Positions 33,258-42,281 of a DNA stretch of 64,000 nt are shown piece after piece. Source of the DNA: JAEYFP01 sp964579795 (GTDB taxonomy: Bacteria; Bacillota; Clostridia; Lachnospirales; Lachnospiraceae); NCBI GenBank assembly GCA_964579795.1, contig CAZOHM010000010.1, positions 1 through 64,000 of the forward strand, written 5' to 3'. Under the pieces are notes generated by a model. It was not told the origin of the DNA. It saw only the letters and a program-made list of their open reading frames with translations, and made no database searches. Both the position numbers and the translations under genes were made by a program. The stretch's first letter is position 1; every line of letters starts with the position of its first letter.

Positions 33258-35546
33258 CTATTCCACACCCTTTAAGGCATCTACCATATCAATTGTCTTC
33301 ACTTTTCCAGAAAGCATAAGGTTCACACCTATCGAAACAAGGAATGTTCCACCAACCGAATAAAGATAAGAAGTCATGGAAATCTGAGGAATCAAATCCA
33401 TTGTTTCAGACATAGACGTACAAATCACATAGAGAAGCTCATAGCCAATCGGCATGCCCACCAGTACACCAAGCGTAGTCAACCAGATATTCTGCTTTTG
33501 TAAAATTCCTCTGATTTTTAACGATTTAAAACCAAGTACTTTTAATGTTGCGATTTCACGCATTTTTTCTACAAATGACAGTACTCCAAGATTGTACAGT
33601 ACAACAAACCCCAGAACAACTGCACCACTGACCATCATAGTAATCATTACATTCATAATCTCAATGTTCTCTGAAAAAGCTGTTTTCATCTGTGCAACAT
33701 TAAGTACCGCCTGCACTTCATCATCATCTAAAATATCGTCTGGAACAGATTTATTCGTCCAGACAGCCGTTGGAACAAACGTATAATCCATATCTTCAAA
33801 TGTGCTTCGTGTCATAGAAATTCCCTGTGTAGATGGATCACGTGTAATCTGAGCCACTCGCACATACTGCCACTTATCATCTCCTACAATATGCCACTTC
33901 ACAAAGTCACCCTGCTTTATTCCAAGATTTAATGACATCTTATAGGTCATTGAAATGCCGTTTTTAATAAGAGATGTATGCTGCATGGAAGTGTCTTGAA
34001 AATGTACGTAATTTCCATTGTCTACAACTGTGACTGTACCATTCTTCTTGACATCACCCGCTATGAACTCTGCTGCTGCCTCTTCAACCATCTGACCACT
34101 GTACTGATTGGCATAGTCTTCTGCAGCTGCATAATCCGCTTCCTTGGAAAGCATAATCTTGTTATTGCCTGTCAGTAGCTCTCCATACATTTTTTCAACC
34201 ATGGCATTGATTGCATCATAACACCCAAATGCACAAAGCATCAACATAGTACACCCTGCGACTCCAACAATTCCCATAATGCTTCGAACCTTGTTACGCA
34301 TAATATCACGAATATTCCATTGCGTAGAAAAATTCATTTTTAACCAAAGCCAGCTTTTCTCTAATGCGCTATGTCTGATTTTCTTTGGCGCGGCAGGCTT
34401 CAATGTGACAGCTGGCATATCCATTAATTCCTTACGGCAGGCAAGGAAGCTCACAAGCGTAGATACTACTACCGATAAAAGAATAGCTCCAACAGATGAT
34501 AACGTAAATATTCCATGAAGATCAGGCACATTGTAAGACCCCTCGAACATACCGAGAATTAACGCTGGAAACGTACAGTAGCCTCCCCATGCACCAATTA
34601 CACTTCCAACAAAGCTGATTACAAGTCCATAAGACACATAATGCTTTGTAATTACCCACTTTGTAAAGCCTAATGCTTTCATTGTACCAATCTGTGTCCG
34701 CTGATTTGACGTTACTCGTGCCATGGTCGTTACTATTCCAAGAAGAGCGATTAAAACAAATACTAAAGAAAACATAATTCCCATTGCCTTATGCTGTTTC
34801 ACCTCAGAATCGAATGTATTGTAGCTGACATTCTGATTTCTGTCAGTTACTACAACATCCTCTCTGTCAAGAAGTGTTTCTACCTCTTTTTTAACGGCCT
34901 GTGCATCTGCACCGTCCTCCAAATCAAGAAGCACTTGATTATAAATAATATCATCCTGATTGGGAAAACAGCTATCCGATAGAAATGCAAATCCATATTT
35001 CGTATAATCCGGATACATCATATCTGTGTCTGATAAATAATATACATACTCTGGCGATTCTATTAATCCGCGTATCACGCTTTCTACTTTCTTTCCGTTC
35101 AGCTTTACTCCGAATGTATCCCCAATAGAGAGATTTTTTGCCCGTGCAAAGTCTTTTTCAAGCCAGACTCCGTCCTTTTCCTCTTCATACGGTTCTCCCT
35201 GCATAAGAACAATCTGTGAAATCTGATTGGAAGTTAAAAAGTTGATATACATATAAGGATTATCCTGAAGCTCTGCAGTACCGTTTGAAAGGAAACGGCG
35301 CTCTGCATTCTTTACTCCGCGAAGTTCTGAAATACTCTTCAAATCCTCTGTGGAAAAATTTTTACCCTGCACCCATAAGTCTGCAAGATTATATTCATTA
35401 TAATAATTTTGTGCTGCCTGCCCTGCCCCGGAAGCCTCTGCATCCAGACCAACAAATATCCACATTCCAAGAACAGACATCAAAAAAATAGAAAAGAACT
35501 GTGTTTTATTCTGAATAAGATCACGTAATAACTTCCGAAATAGCAT
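33258..35546 (-). CDS. Large FtsX-type ABC permease
   Basis: Permease of 762 residues with two FtsX domains. An N-terminal helix (about 15-35) precedes a first extracytoplasmic domain, three helices (about 260-380) with QRTQIGTMKALGFTK, a second N-terminal-like helix near 425-445, a second extracytoplasmic domain (about 450-630) and three final helices with VEKMREIATLKVLGFKS. This duplicated form is typical of Firmicutes peptide- or antibiotic-responsive exporters. The ATG overlaps the ATPase stop by one base. Confidence 0.93.
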   Translation of the reverse strand: MLFRKLLRDLIQNKTQFFSIFLMSVLGMWIFVGLDAEASGAGQAAQNYYNEYNLADLWVQGKNFSTEDLKSISELRGVKNAERRFLSNGTAELQDNPYMYINFLTSNQISQIVLMQGEPYEEEKDGVWLEKDFARAKNLSIGDTFGVKLNGKKVESVIRGLIESPEYVYYLSDTDMMYPDYTKYGFAFLSDSCFPNQDDIIYNQVLLDLEDGADAQAVKKEVETLLDREDVVVTDRNQNVSYNTFDSEVKQHKAMGIMFSLVFVLIALLGIVTTMARVTSNQRTQIGTMKALGFTKWVITKHYVSYGLVISFVGSVIGAWGGYCTFPALILGMFEGSYNVPDLHGIFTLSSVGAILLSVVVSTLVSFLACRKELMDMPAVTLKPAAPKKIRHSALEKSWLWLKMNFSTQWNIRDIMRNKVRSIMGIVGVAGCTMLMLCAFGCYDAINAMVEKMYGELLTGNNKIMLSKEADYAAAEDYANQYSGQMVEEAAAEFIAGDVKKNGTVTVVDNGNYVHFQDTSMQHTSLIKNGISMTYKMSLNLGIKQGDFVKWHIVGDDKWQYVRVAQITRDPSTQGISMTRSTFEDMDYTFVPTAVWTNKSVPDDILDDDEVQAVLNVAQMKTAFSENIEIMNVMITMMVSGAVVLGFVVLYNLGVLSFVEKMREIATLKVLGFKSLKIRGILQKQNIWLTTLGVLVGMPIGYELLYVICTSMSETMDLIPQISMTSYLYSVGGTFLVSIGVNLMLSGKVKTIDMVDALKGVE

Positions 35547-36391
35547 TACCAGCTCACCTCATCCGCACTTTTGGGGTGCGCGTTTTTTGTCACTTCTTTG
35601 ATTGTTCCATTCTTTACTCTAATGACTGTATCAGCAATATCAGCAAAAAAACTGTTATGAGTTACCATAATAACCGTGCGCTTCTTTTCACGGCTCATAC
35701 GCTGCAATAATGCAAGTACATCACGCCCGGTATCTGTATCAAGTGCACCTGTTGGCTCATCACACAGTAAAAGCTTTGGATTTTTTGCTACCGCACGGGC
35801 AATTGATGTTCTCTGCTGTTCTCCACCTGACATCTGTGATGGAAACTGATGCATATGATCAGCCAGTCCTACGGCTGCAAGTGCTTCTTTCGGGTCAAGT
35901 GTATCCTTTTCAATATCCTTCATCAACGCAACATTCTCATATGCGGTCAATGTGGGAATCAGATTGTAAAACTGAAAAACTACACCAACATTTTTTGCAC
36001 GATATTCTGTCAATTGATTATCAGAAAACGTCGTCAGATCCTTTCCATCAAAGAAAATATTACCACCGCTTGCAGAATCCATCCCGCCAAGCAAATTTAA
36101 CAACGTACTCTTGCCTGCACCGGACGGTCCAAGAATTACAATCATTTCACCCTCGTTAATTGTCAGATTGACGTCTTTTAATGCATAAAATACTCTGTCA
36201 CCACGTTTATATTCTTTATAAACATCCTTAAACTCAATCAGAACACCATTTTTTGATGACTTTTCAGACACAGTATTATGATCTGCTGTGCCGTCCTGCG
36301 TCTGCTCCAGGTCCTCAAGCGATGCAATCTCGCTGATATCCTTTACATCGCGCAGATTTTTAGGGGATTTTGCATTGCGTCGCAGTTTCAT
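35546..36391 (-). CDS. ABC exporter ATPase, MacB type
   Basis: ATPase of 281 residues with an N-terminal extension of about 50 residues (LRRNAKSPKNLRDVKDISEI) before the ABC domain. Motifs are Walker A GPSGAGKST, Q-loop VVFQFYNLIP, signature MSGGEQQRTSIARA, Walker B LLLCDEPTGALD and switch VTHNS. It overlaps the upstream adaptor by 4 bases (ATGA) and the downstream permease by one, so the three proteins are tightly coupled. Confidence 0.95.
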   Translation of the reverse strand: MKLRRNAKSPKNLRDVKDISEIASLEDLEQTQDGTADHNTVSEKSSKNGVLIEFKDVYKEYKRGDRVFYALKDVNLTINEGEMIVILGPSGAGKSTLLNLLGGMDSASGGNIFFDGKDLTTFSDNQLTEYRAKNVGVVFQFYNLIPTLTAYENVALMKDIEKDTLDPKEALAAVGLADHMHQFPSQMSGGEQQRTSIARAVAKNPKLLLCDEPTGALDTDTGRDVLALLQRMSREKKRTVIMVTHNSFFADIADTVIRVKNGTIKEVTKNAHPKSADEVSW

Positions 36392-37830
36392 TTGGTCACC
36401 GCTTTCTTTCCTATCTGTTCGTCCGTAATCGCATCTGTAATTACAACAATACCTTCATCGACTCCATCAAGTGCTTCCACTGTCTCATCTGATTCCACGC
36501 CTGCAGTAAAATATTTTTTCTCAATCACTCCATCTGTAATGCAGTAGCAGTAATCTCCATCATCATCAACATAATGTGCTTCAGCCGGAATCGTAAGTGT
36601 ATGATCTTTTTCCTGCGTATAGATTGTTACATCAGCCTCAAGACCAAGATATACATTTTCATCAGGCTCATCAATATGAACCTCTACAGTTACTTTTGCC
36701 TTGTCAGAGCTGCCCGACTTGGCAAGACGTTTAATTTCGCTGACACTTCCCGTGTAAGTACTTCCCGCAATGGAAATCTGAGCTTTTTGTCCTTCTTTAA
36801 TCTTTCCAATATCATACTTTGAAATCTCAGTATTTACCTTTAACTGATCGCTACTCTCAATAGTCAGCAGCGGTGTACCTTTTGTAACAACTGCTCCCTG
36901 TTTTACCGGAAGGTCTGTCACAATTCCGGCAAATTCTGCGCTGACTCCATCAAGTCCCTTCAGAAGATTCTCTTCTGCTGTACTTGCACTCAATTCTGTC
37001 AACTCATGCTTCTTTTGAAGTTCTGCCTTCTGATTGGCATTCAGAATCTGATTCTCATATGAATTCTTTGTTGTTGTTGCCTGAGTCCAGTTTCTGGTGA
37101 TATCCTCCATCAAATCACCATCTTCTGTTGCCTCTTTATATTCCTCCGGATTCAATTCTGCACTTGGCATATTAGCAATATCTTTCTGCAAGGATGTTAT
37201 TTCAATATTAATACTTCCAACCTGAGATACGAGGTCCTTATACTGCTGTGACGTCTTATCCTCTATCTCATTCATTTCCTTTGTTTTCTCTGCAACAGTT
37301 TTTTGCTTTTGGGCTATTCTTTTATTAATTCCATCAGCAATACATTTCAGATCCCAGCCTTCCTGATACTGATTAAAATCAATTCCATTTGCTTCAGCTC
37401 TGGCTGCTGCATACAAATACTGGTAAATCATTTCATCAACTGTTGCCTGATTATATTTTGCCTGAATCTCATTACTCTTCTGAACCTGTCCAGCAACACT
37501 GCTTCCAGTAGATTCCGACGTGAGCTGTGCTTCTTCTTTTGCCTTTTCCAGATCTGTCGTATCATATGTAATCAGCTGTTCACCATTTCCTACACTGTCA
37601 CCAACAGAAAGGGTCAACATACTGATTGGCGCAGTCACCTCAGCATAGTATGTTACTTCCTGTTCACCATGTATATCACCGGTTACCTCAACTTCTTCAG
37701 TAACCTTTGCATATTTGGCTGTATCAGTCATATATGACGCAGGCTTTCCTGCAAAGGCAGTAAAAAATACTGCTCCTCCAACGAACAGTACACCAATTCC
37801 AAACCCTGCAATTATCTTCTTGCCATTCAT
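36388..37830 (-). CDS. HlyD-like membrane-fusion protein of the TetR-linked exporter
   Basis: Adaptor of 480 residues with a short N-terminus, a membrane or signal helix (about 6-27), the first lipoyl half (AEVTAPISMLTLSVGDSVGN), a coiled-coil hairpin (about 110-300) and a second lipoyl/beta-barrel half (AEFAGIVTDLPVKQGAVVTK). It is similar in plan to the adaptor at 29607-31358 but lacks the acidic cytoplasmic extension. First gene of a three-gene operon with the promoter and inverted repeat at 37885-37949. Confidence 0.9.
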   Translation of the reverse strand: MNGKKIIAGFGIGVLFVGGAVFFTAFAGKPASYMTDTAKYAKVTEEVEVTGDIHGEQEVTYYAEVTAPISMLTLSVGDSVGNGEQLITYDTTDLEKAKEEAQLTSESTGSSVAGQVQKSNEIQAKYNQATVDEMIYQYLYAAARAEANGIDFNQYQEGWDLKCIADGINKRIAQKQKTVAEKTKEMNEIEDKTSQQYKDLVSQVGSINIEITSLQKDIANMPSAELNPEEYKEATEDGDLMEDITRNWTQATTTKNSYENQILNANQKAELQKKHELTELSASTAEENLLKGLDGVSAEFAGIVTDLPVKQGAVVTKGTPLLTIESSDQLKVNTEISKYDIGKIKEGQKAQISIAGSTYTGSVSEIKRLAKSGSSDKAKVTVEVHIDEPDENVYLGLEADVTIYTQEKDHTLTIPAEAHYVDDDGDYCYCITDGVIEKKYFTAGVESDETVEALDGVDEGIVVITDAITDEQIGKKAVTK

Positions 37831-37884
37831 AATATCCCTCCGTTAATAAGAAAACTCAAATCCTCGTTCAAAACATGAATACAG

Positions 37885-37949
37885 TTTCACATTCTGTTTC
37901 TTTATTCATTTTATCATGCATTTTATAATTGTCAATACAAAATGTGAAA
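37885..37949. promoter_or_regulatory. Inverted repeat TTTCACATT/AATGTGAAA around the exporter promoter
   Basis: TTTCACATT (37885-37893) and its exact complement AATGTGAAA (37941-37949) flank the -10 and -35 of the exporter operon and lie next to the TetR promoter. They are the best candidate contacts for the divergent TetR protein, although the two arms are 47 bases apart, so each may be half of a degenerate site or they may be joined by looping. Confidence 0.5.
37908..37935 (-). promoter_or_regulatory. Promoter of the TetR-linked exporter operon
   Basis: TTGACA (37935-37930) and TAAAAT (37913-37908) on the minus strand, spacer 16. The -35 is perfect. It lies between the arms of the TTTCACATT/AATGTGAAA inverted repeat. 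Confidence 0.68.
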
Positions 37950-37966
37950 TTATATTCATATTCATA

Positions 37967-37995
37967 TTGACTTTACATTTTAAACCATATACACT
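37967..37995 (+). promoter_or_regulatory. Promoter of the tetR-like gene
   Basis: TTGACT (37967-37972), 17-base spacer, TACACT (37990-37995). It leaves a leader of about 125 bases before the ATG at 38129, in which I see no obvious structure. Confidence 0.55.
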
Positions 37996-38128
37996 AATAT
38001 ATGTGGATGATTTATTATTAATACCAGTATATAGATTTTTCATTGTTTTACTATATGCAATGTGTCACCACATTCGCTTTTCAATATTACATTTGTCACA
38101 AAGCAGTAAGCTCTGACGAAAGGATGAC

Positions 38129-38776
38129 ATGGAAGAAGACATTAAACAACAGATTCGTACACCAAAGCAAAAAAGGTCTATTGAAAAAAAAGAACGTATC
38201 ATTCAGGCAGGAATGGATCTTTTCTGTGAAAAAGGATATTACAATACAAATACAGCTGAGATTGCAAAAAAGGCCGGTGTTTCCACCGGTCTAATATACA
38301 GTTATTTTAAAAACAAAGATGACATACTGATGGAATCAATCGACCATCTGACTATCCAGTTGCATAACACGATTGGAAGTGCGCTGGAGAGATTTGATTT
38401 CGCTTCTTTTCAAAATGAGCATACATCGGTGGCGCTACTGCACCAGATTTTGCAGGAAATTATCGAATACTGTGTCAACATGCACAAGCAAATGAGTCAT
38501 GCACATCAGGAACTAAATGCACTGGAAAACAATCCAGTCTTTGCTGATTTTCTTATTGACTTCGAAACAAATACAGCCGCTGTCATCAAACAGGTATTCG
38601 AAGATGCAGGCTACCATCTGAACAATCCTGACGAAAAAATGCATCTGTTATTTCATCTCGTTGAAGACTATTGTCATGAAGTTGTTTTTCATAAACATGC
38701 CTATATCAACTATGAGATTTATCTGGATGCCACAATACAAACGATTATTTTTCTCCTGACTTCCGATAATTTATAA
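38129..38776 (+). CDS. TetR-family regulator
   Basis: Regulator of 215 residues. The N-terminal helix-turn-helix reads NTAEIAKKAGVSTGLIYSYFKNKDDIL (about 39-65 with flanks); the rest is a helical ligand-binding and dimer domain with several His residues (CVNMHKQMSHAHQEL). It is divergent from the three-gene exporter and most likely represses it and itself. AAAGGATG precedes the ATG. Its 3' end overlaps the convergent 65-aa gene by 6 bases. Confidence 0.92.
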   Translation: MEEDIKQQIRTPKQKRSIEKKERIIQAGMDLFCEKGYYNTNTAEIAKKAGVSTGLIYSYFKNKDDILMESIDHLTIQLHNTIGSALERFDFASFQNEHTSVALLHQILQEIIEYCVNMHKQMSHAHQELNALENNPVFADFLIDFETNTAAVIKQVFEDAGYHLNNPDEKMHLLFHLVEDYCHEVVFHKHAYINYEIYLDATIQTIIFLLTSDNL

Positions 38777-38968
38777 AAGATATGTCGGTAAATCACATTT
38801 GATTTTCGAAACTGCTTCGAACTTTTTTTCATGGATATTATCTGTTCCGCCGGAAATTACAGAGGCTGATACAACTTTGCTTGTTGATACTTTTGGCTTT
38901 TCACTAACCGTTTCCGTATTAACTTTCGCTTTTGCTGCCCTATTAAGGCTTCCTTTTCCTACTGGCAT
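38771..38968 (-). CDS. 65-aa basic protein coupled to ParA
   Basis: Small protein of unknown family. The first 25 residues are basic and probably disordered (VGKGSLNRAAKAKV), a Ser/Val/Thr-rich middle follows, and the C-terminus ends EAVSKIKCDLPTYLL. The ATG overlaps the end of the parA gene by 10 bases, with AGGAG located inside parA, which argues that it is a real, coupled gene. A short basic N-terminus is what ParA-activating partners (ParB-like or cargo adaptors) use to stimulate ParA ATPase, so this is a candidate partner; that is inference. Confidence 0.65.
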   Translation of the reverse strand: MPVGKGSLNRAAKAKVNTETVSEKPKVSTSKVVSASVISGGTDNIHEKKFEAVSKIKCDLPTYLL

Positions 38969-39759
38969 AATTTCTCAATCTCCTTTACTAAATCGCAATA
39001 TTCCTTTGCACTTCTTGCGCTCTTCTTATAAGCAGTCACCGGCTGGCTGTTGTCCTGTGCCCACTCCACACTGCTGTCAACATGAATTACACTTTCAAAC
39101 ACTCTGATATCCTCAAGCTCATGTAAGGTTTCCATCGTCTGTTTATAGTAATTCTTTCGCTCATCAACCTTTGTAATCAATACTCCAAGTAAGGATAATT
39201 CTGGAGCCATTTCCTTCGTAGTATCTACAAATTCAAACATGTTTGCCAGACCAAACAAACCCCATGGACTTGCCTCTACAGGAATAATCAAATAATCCGA
39301 TGCGCATAACAGATTCATTACCCATCCCCCCAGTGTCGGCGGTGCATCTAAAAGAATATAATCGTATGTTTCTTCTTCTTTTATTTTCTTTAAGCATTTA
39401 CGGAAAATGAACTCCCTCTGCCATTTCGTAAATAATTCATATTCAATAGAACTCATCAGTGTTGACGAAGGAATCAAATCAAGATTCTCGTATGAGGTCG
39501 ATACAATATAATCTGTCAGATCACTCTGTTCTCTGACTGCATAATATAAATTTCGATTGCTCTTTGCAAATTCCAGAACTTGATTCTCCTCAAAAAAAGA
39601 AAGAGATAAATTCAGCTGCATATCTCCATCCACAAGTAATACCCTTTTTCCATCAGCAGCAAGCCCTGCTCCTACATTTGAACAGGATGTGGATTTTCCG
39701 CTGCCACCTTTATTGTTAGCAAAACAAATGACTTTTGTCTGCTTTCCTGTCTGCTTCAT
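38959..39759 (-). CDS. ParA/Soj-family ATPase
   Basis: Deviant Walker ATPase of 266 residues: K17-G-G-S-G-K22-S-T with the signature lysine, LLVDGDMQLNLSLSFF, and Walker B region YDYILLDAPPTLGGW. ParA proteins form ATP-dependent gradients on DNA or membrane to place plasmids, chromosomes or protein cargo. No parB, parS-like repeats or replication genes are nearby, so it is an orphan ParA with only the 65-residue coupled protein as possible partner. ATG at 39759 follows GGAGGAG; a TTG at 39795 is less likely. It may be a relic of a mobile element or a dedicated positioning system. Confidence 0.9.
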   Translation of the reverse strand: MKQTGKQTKVICFANNKGGSGKSTSCSNVGAGLAADGKRVLLVDGDMQLNLSLSFFEENQVLEFAKSNRNLYYAVREQSDLTDYIVSTSYENLDLIPSSTLMSSIEYELFTKWQREFIFRKCLKKIKEEETYDYILLDAPPTLGGWVMNLLCASDYLIIPVEASPWGLFGLANMFEFVDTTKEMAPELSLLGVLITKVDERKNYYKQTMETLHELEDIRVFESVIHVDSSVEWAQDNSQPVTAYKKSARSAKEYCDLVKEIEKLCQ

Positions 39760-39868
39760 TTTGATGCACTCCTCCATGCCAGAATACAATTTCAATTACC
39801 TGTTTATATTAGCATATTTCGCGGATAAAGTACAGCTAGTCTAACAGTTGATAATTAAGAACTTAAAC

Positions 39869-39911
39869 AAAAAAGTGACCGTCAGCATACCCGAAAGCGT
39901 CTGACGGTCAC
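39869..39911 (-). terminator. Terminator after the aldo/keto reductase gene
   Basis: GTGACCGTCAG (39911-39901 on the minus strand) pairs perfectly with CTGACGGTCAC (39885-39875) across a 15-base loop, followed by six T. Eleven G/C-rich base pairs make this a strong terminator. Confidence 0.93.
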
Positions 39912-39933
39912 GAAAAAGAAATGATTGATGCTA

Positions 39934-40947
39934 TTATTTTGTTATAGTACCGTCTTCATCCCAAAGCGCGGTCCAATCTGTAGCTCCTGCCCATAAAAAT
40001 ACCTGTCCTTTAACAAGTCGGCAATTTTTATCGTCCTTTTCAATGGCTTTCATTTCTGCTTCTGTCAAAGGATCCTCTGTACAGCACTTCAGATTAGATA
40101 TGTACTGTGGTTCTTTAACAGAAAACGGAATAGGAACATGTCCATGCTGTACTGCCCATTTCAGACAAATAACTGCTGGATGTACGTTATGTGCCTTTGC
40201 TGCAGCTACGATAGATGGAAGCTCTGTATCAACAATATCATCTGCTGTTTTATCTCTTTCCGGTCTGGAAGGAGAGCCGATTGGGCAAAATCCTACAGGT
40301 ACAATGCCCTTTTTCACAACATAATCGTATAGCTGTGGCTGTTGAAAGCTTGGATGTAACTCCATCTCTATTGCAGCCGGCTGTATTTTGCATAATGGAA
40401 GGACAGCTTCCAGCTTTGGAATTGTCATATTTGACATACCAATATGCTTTACCAGTCCCATTTCCATCAATTGTTCACACTGCTTCCATGTTTCCATAAA
40501 CTCATCTACACTAAATGGCTTAGAATTCGGATTTCTGGAATCTCCGTCACAGCCGGGTGCATGATAGTTAGGGAATGGCCAATGTACAAAATATAAATCA
40601 ATATAATCCAGTTTCAGGTCTGCAAGGCTCTTCTTACAAGCTGCTATAACCTTTCCATCTCCATGCTGATCATTCCATACCTTTGAGGTAATAAATAAAT
40701 CTTCCCTCTTTACAATCTTATCATCGAATACTTTTTTTAAGACCTCACCAATCTGATCCTCGTTTTGATAAACTGCAGCACAGTCAATCAATCTGTAACC
40801 AGCTTTGATTGCACCATAAACAGCGGTAGATATCTGCTCTGGTGAATATTTATCAGATCCAAAAGTTCCAAGACCAACTGCAGGCATTTTTGCCCCGGTA
40901 TATAGAGTTTTCACAGGCACTTTATTCAAATCAACTGTTTCACTCAT
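39934..40947 (-). CDS. Aldo/keto reductase
   Basis: NAD(P)H-dependent oxidoreductase of 337 residues with the AKR TIM-barrel fold. The catalytic tetrad is D55, Y60, K89 and H122 (DCAAVYQNE, ITSKVW, YFVHWPFP). The opening MPAVGLGTFGSDKY and the DLYFVHWP block place it near xylose/aldose-reductase-type AKRs. It follows a zinc alcohol dehydrogenase by 35 bases, so the pair may oxidise or reduce the same polyol or aldehyde. A role with lactaldehyde from fucose is possible but only inferred from proximity. Confidence 0.93.
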   Translation of the reverse strand: MSETVDLNKVPVKTLYTGAKMPAVGLGTFGSDKYSPEQISTAVYGAIKAGYRLIDCAAVYQNEDQIGEVLKKVFDDKIVKREDLFITSKVWNDQHGDGKVIAACKKSLADLKLDYIDLYFVHWPFPNYHAPGCDGDSRNPNSKPFSVDEFMETWKQCEQLMEMGLVKHIGMSNMTIPKLEAVLPLCKIQPAAIEMELHPSFQQPQLYDYVVKKGIVPVGFCPIGSPSRPERDKTADDIVDTELPSIVAAAKAHNVHPAVICLKWAVQHGHVPIPFSVKEPQYISNLKCCTEDPLTEAEMKAIEKDDKNCRLVKGQVFLWAGATDWTALWDEDGTITK

Positions 40948-40982
40948 GCTGTTTCCTCCACGTAAATACTTATTTTATTTTA

Positions 40983-42035
40983 TTAATCTGGGAACACAAC
41001 TGCAACCTTGCCACATTGTCCGCCGGCCATAAGTGCATATGCTTCGCCTGCTTTATCCAATGTGAATTCATCTGTAATCAAAACATCCGGGTGGATATTC
41101 CAACGAACCAAATGCTCAACTAAGTCTTCCATTTTCCACAATGATGTTACCCAGCTTCCATAGATTGTCTTTGTTGTATGCATAATATCCGGACTCGGAT
41201 TTAAAGTTACGCTGTGACCTTCACCAACAAATGCAATTTTTCCATAATCACGTGTTCCACGTACAGCTGTCTGACGTCCTGCATCTGCTGCCGAACAGTC
41301 AATTGCCTTTTCACATCCATGTCCACCTGTAACTGCAAAAATATCCTCAATAACATGATCGCTTGGTTTGAATACATAATCTACAAGACCATTTTTCTTA
41401 GCAAGATCAATTCTGTAATCATTCATTTCAATACCAATCAGCTTGTCTGCACCCATTGCCTTTGCAAGCATCAAAGTTGCAAGTCCTACCGGTCCTAAAC
41501 CAACAACTAATACTGCATCATCTCCGCCAATACCGATTTTTTCAAGTGCTTCATAAGCTGTACCAAAACCACAAGCTATCTGTGCACCATCCTTATAAGA
41601 TAACTCATCCGGAAGTGCAATCAAATCCTTTTCATCGCAAAGCATATATGGTGCCATACCACCATTTCTCTGCCAGCCATATGCTGCTCTATGCTCACTC
41701 TTACATGAAATATAATTTCCCTTACGGCAGTCATAGCAGACACCACATCCGGAAATATGATAAATAACGACTCTATCTCCCTTTTTGAATCGTTTAAGCC
41801 CAGGTCCTTCTTCCACGATCTGTCCACAAGGCTCGTGTCCTGCAATCATTCCATCCATATAACCCTCTGGTCCTTTTCCAACATGCTCTTTGTAAATGCA
41901 TCGAATATCAGAACCACAGATTGTTGCTGCTTTGGTTTTTACTAAAACCTGTCCATATCCCGGAGTCGGAATATCGAATTCCTTTAATTCAACTGTGCTG
42001 TCACCTGGTAAAGTTGCACCCATCATTTTTGCCAT
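40983..42035 (-). CDS. Zinc-dependent medium-chain alcohol/polyol dehydrogenase
   Basis: Enzyme of 350 residues. Catalytic zinc ligands C40 and H67-E68 (TICGSD, AGHEPCG), four structural zinc cysteines C97, C100, C103 and C111, and the nucleotide fold VLVVGLGPVGLATLML are all present. It resembles threonine or sorbitol dehydrogenases; the substrate cannot be read from the sequence. Divergent from an AraC regulator with back-to-back promoters. Confidence 0.92.
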   Translation of the reverse strand: MAKMMGATLPGDSTVELKEFDIPTPGYGQVLVKTKAATICGSDIRCIYKEHVGKGPEGYMDGMIAGHEPCGQIVEEGPGLKRFKKGDRVVIYHISGCGVCYDCRKGNYISCKSEHRAAYGWQRNGGMAPYMLCDEKDLIALPDELSYKDGAQIACGFGTAYEALEKIGIGGDDAVLVVGLGPVGLATLMLAKAMGADKLIGIEMNDYRIDLAKKNGLVDYVFKPSDHVIEDIFAVTGGHGCEKAIDCSAADAGRQTAVRGTRDYGKIAFVGEGHSVTLNPSPDIMHTTKTIYGSWVTSLWKMEDLVEHLVRWNIHPDVLITDEFTLDKAGEAYALMAGGQCGKVAVVFPD

Positions 42036-42127
42036 AATTGTAACCCCTTTCTGTTATGAGAGATTCTCTCTCAAGTAAATAATATGCCGATTTTCCAAAT
42101 AAAACGGCTCTCTTTGTTGTTATGTTT

Positions 42128-42156
42128 ATTATAGCAGTCTGCTCTCATCATTACAA
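42128..42156 (-). promoter_or_regulatory. Promoter of the dehydrogenase/aldo-keto reductase operon
   Basis: TTGTAA (42156-42151) and TATAAT (42133-42128) on the minus strand, 17 bases apart. Located in the gap shared with the divergent AraC gene. Confidence 0.7.
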
Positions 42157-42209
42157 CAGATGCAACTGACATAGTTAACATTTTTATGTCGTGTTATCGC
42201 ATGTTTTAA

Positions 42210-42238
42210 TTGTATTATTTTCAAACGTAAGATATACT
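42210..42238 (+). promoter_or_regulatory. Promoter of the divergent araC-like gene
   Basis: TTGTAT (42210-42215), 17-base spacer, TATACT (42233-42238), about 37 bases ahead of the predicted ribosome site region of the regulator at 42282. Confidence 0.6.
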
Positions 42239-42281
42239 GTTTCTATAGTATTGATATCTTACATATTTGCTGGAGGTAATC

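Noticed and set aside
38771..39759. ParA gene as proof of an integrated plasmid or phage
   Set aside because: No integrase, replication, relaxase or phage structural gene and no flanking repeats were seen, so transfer is not supported.
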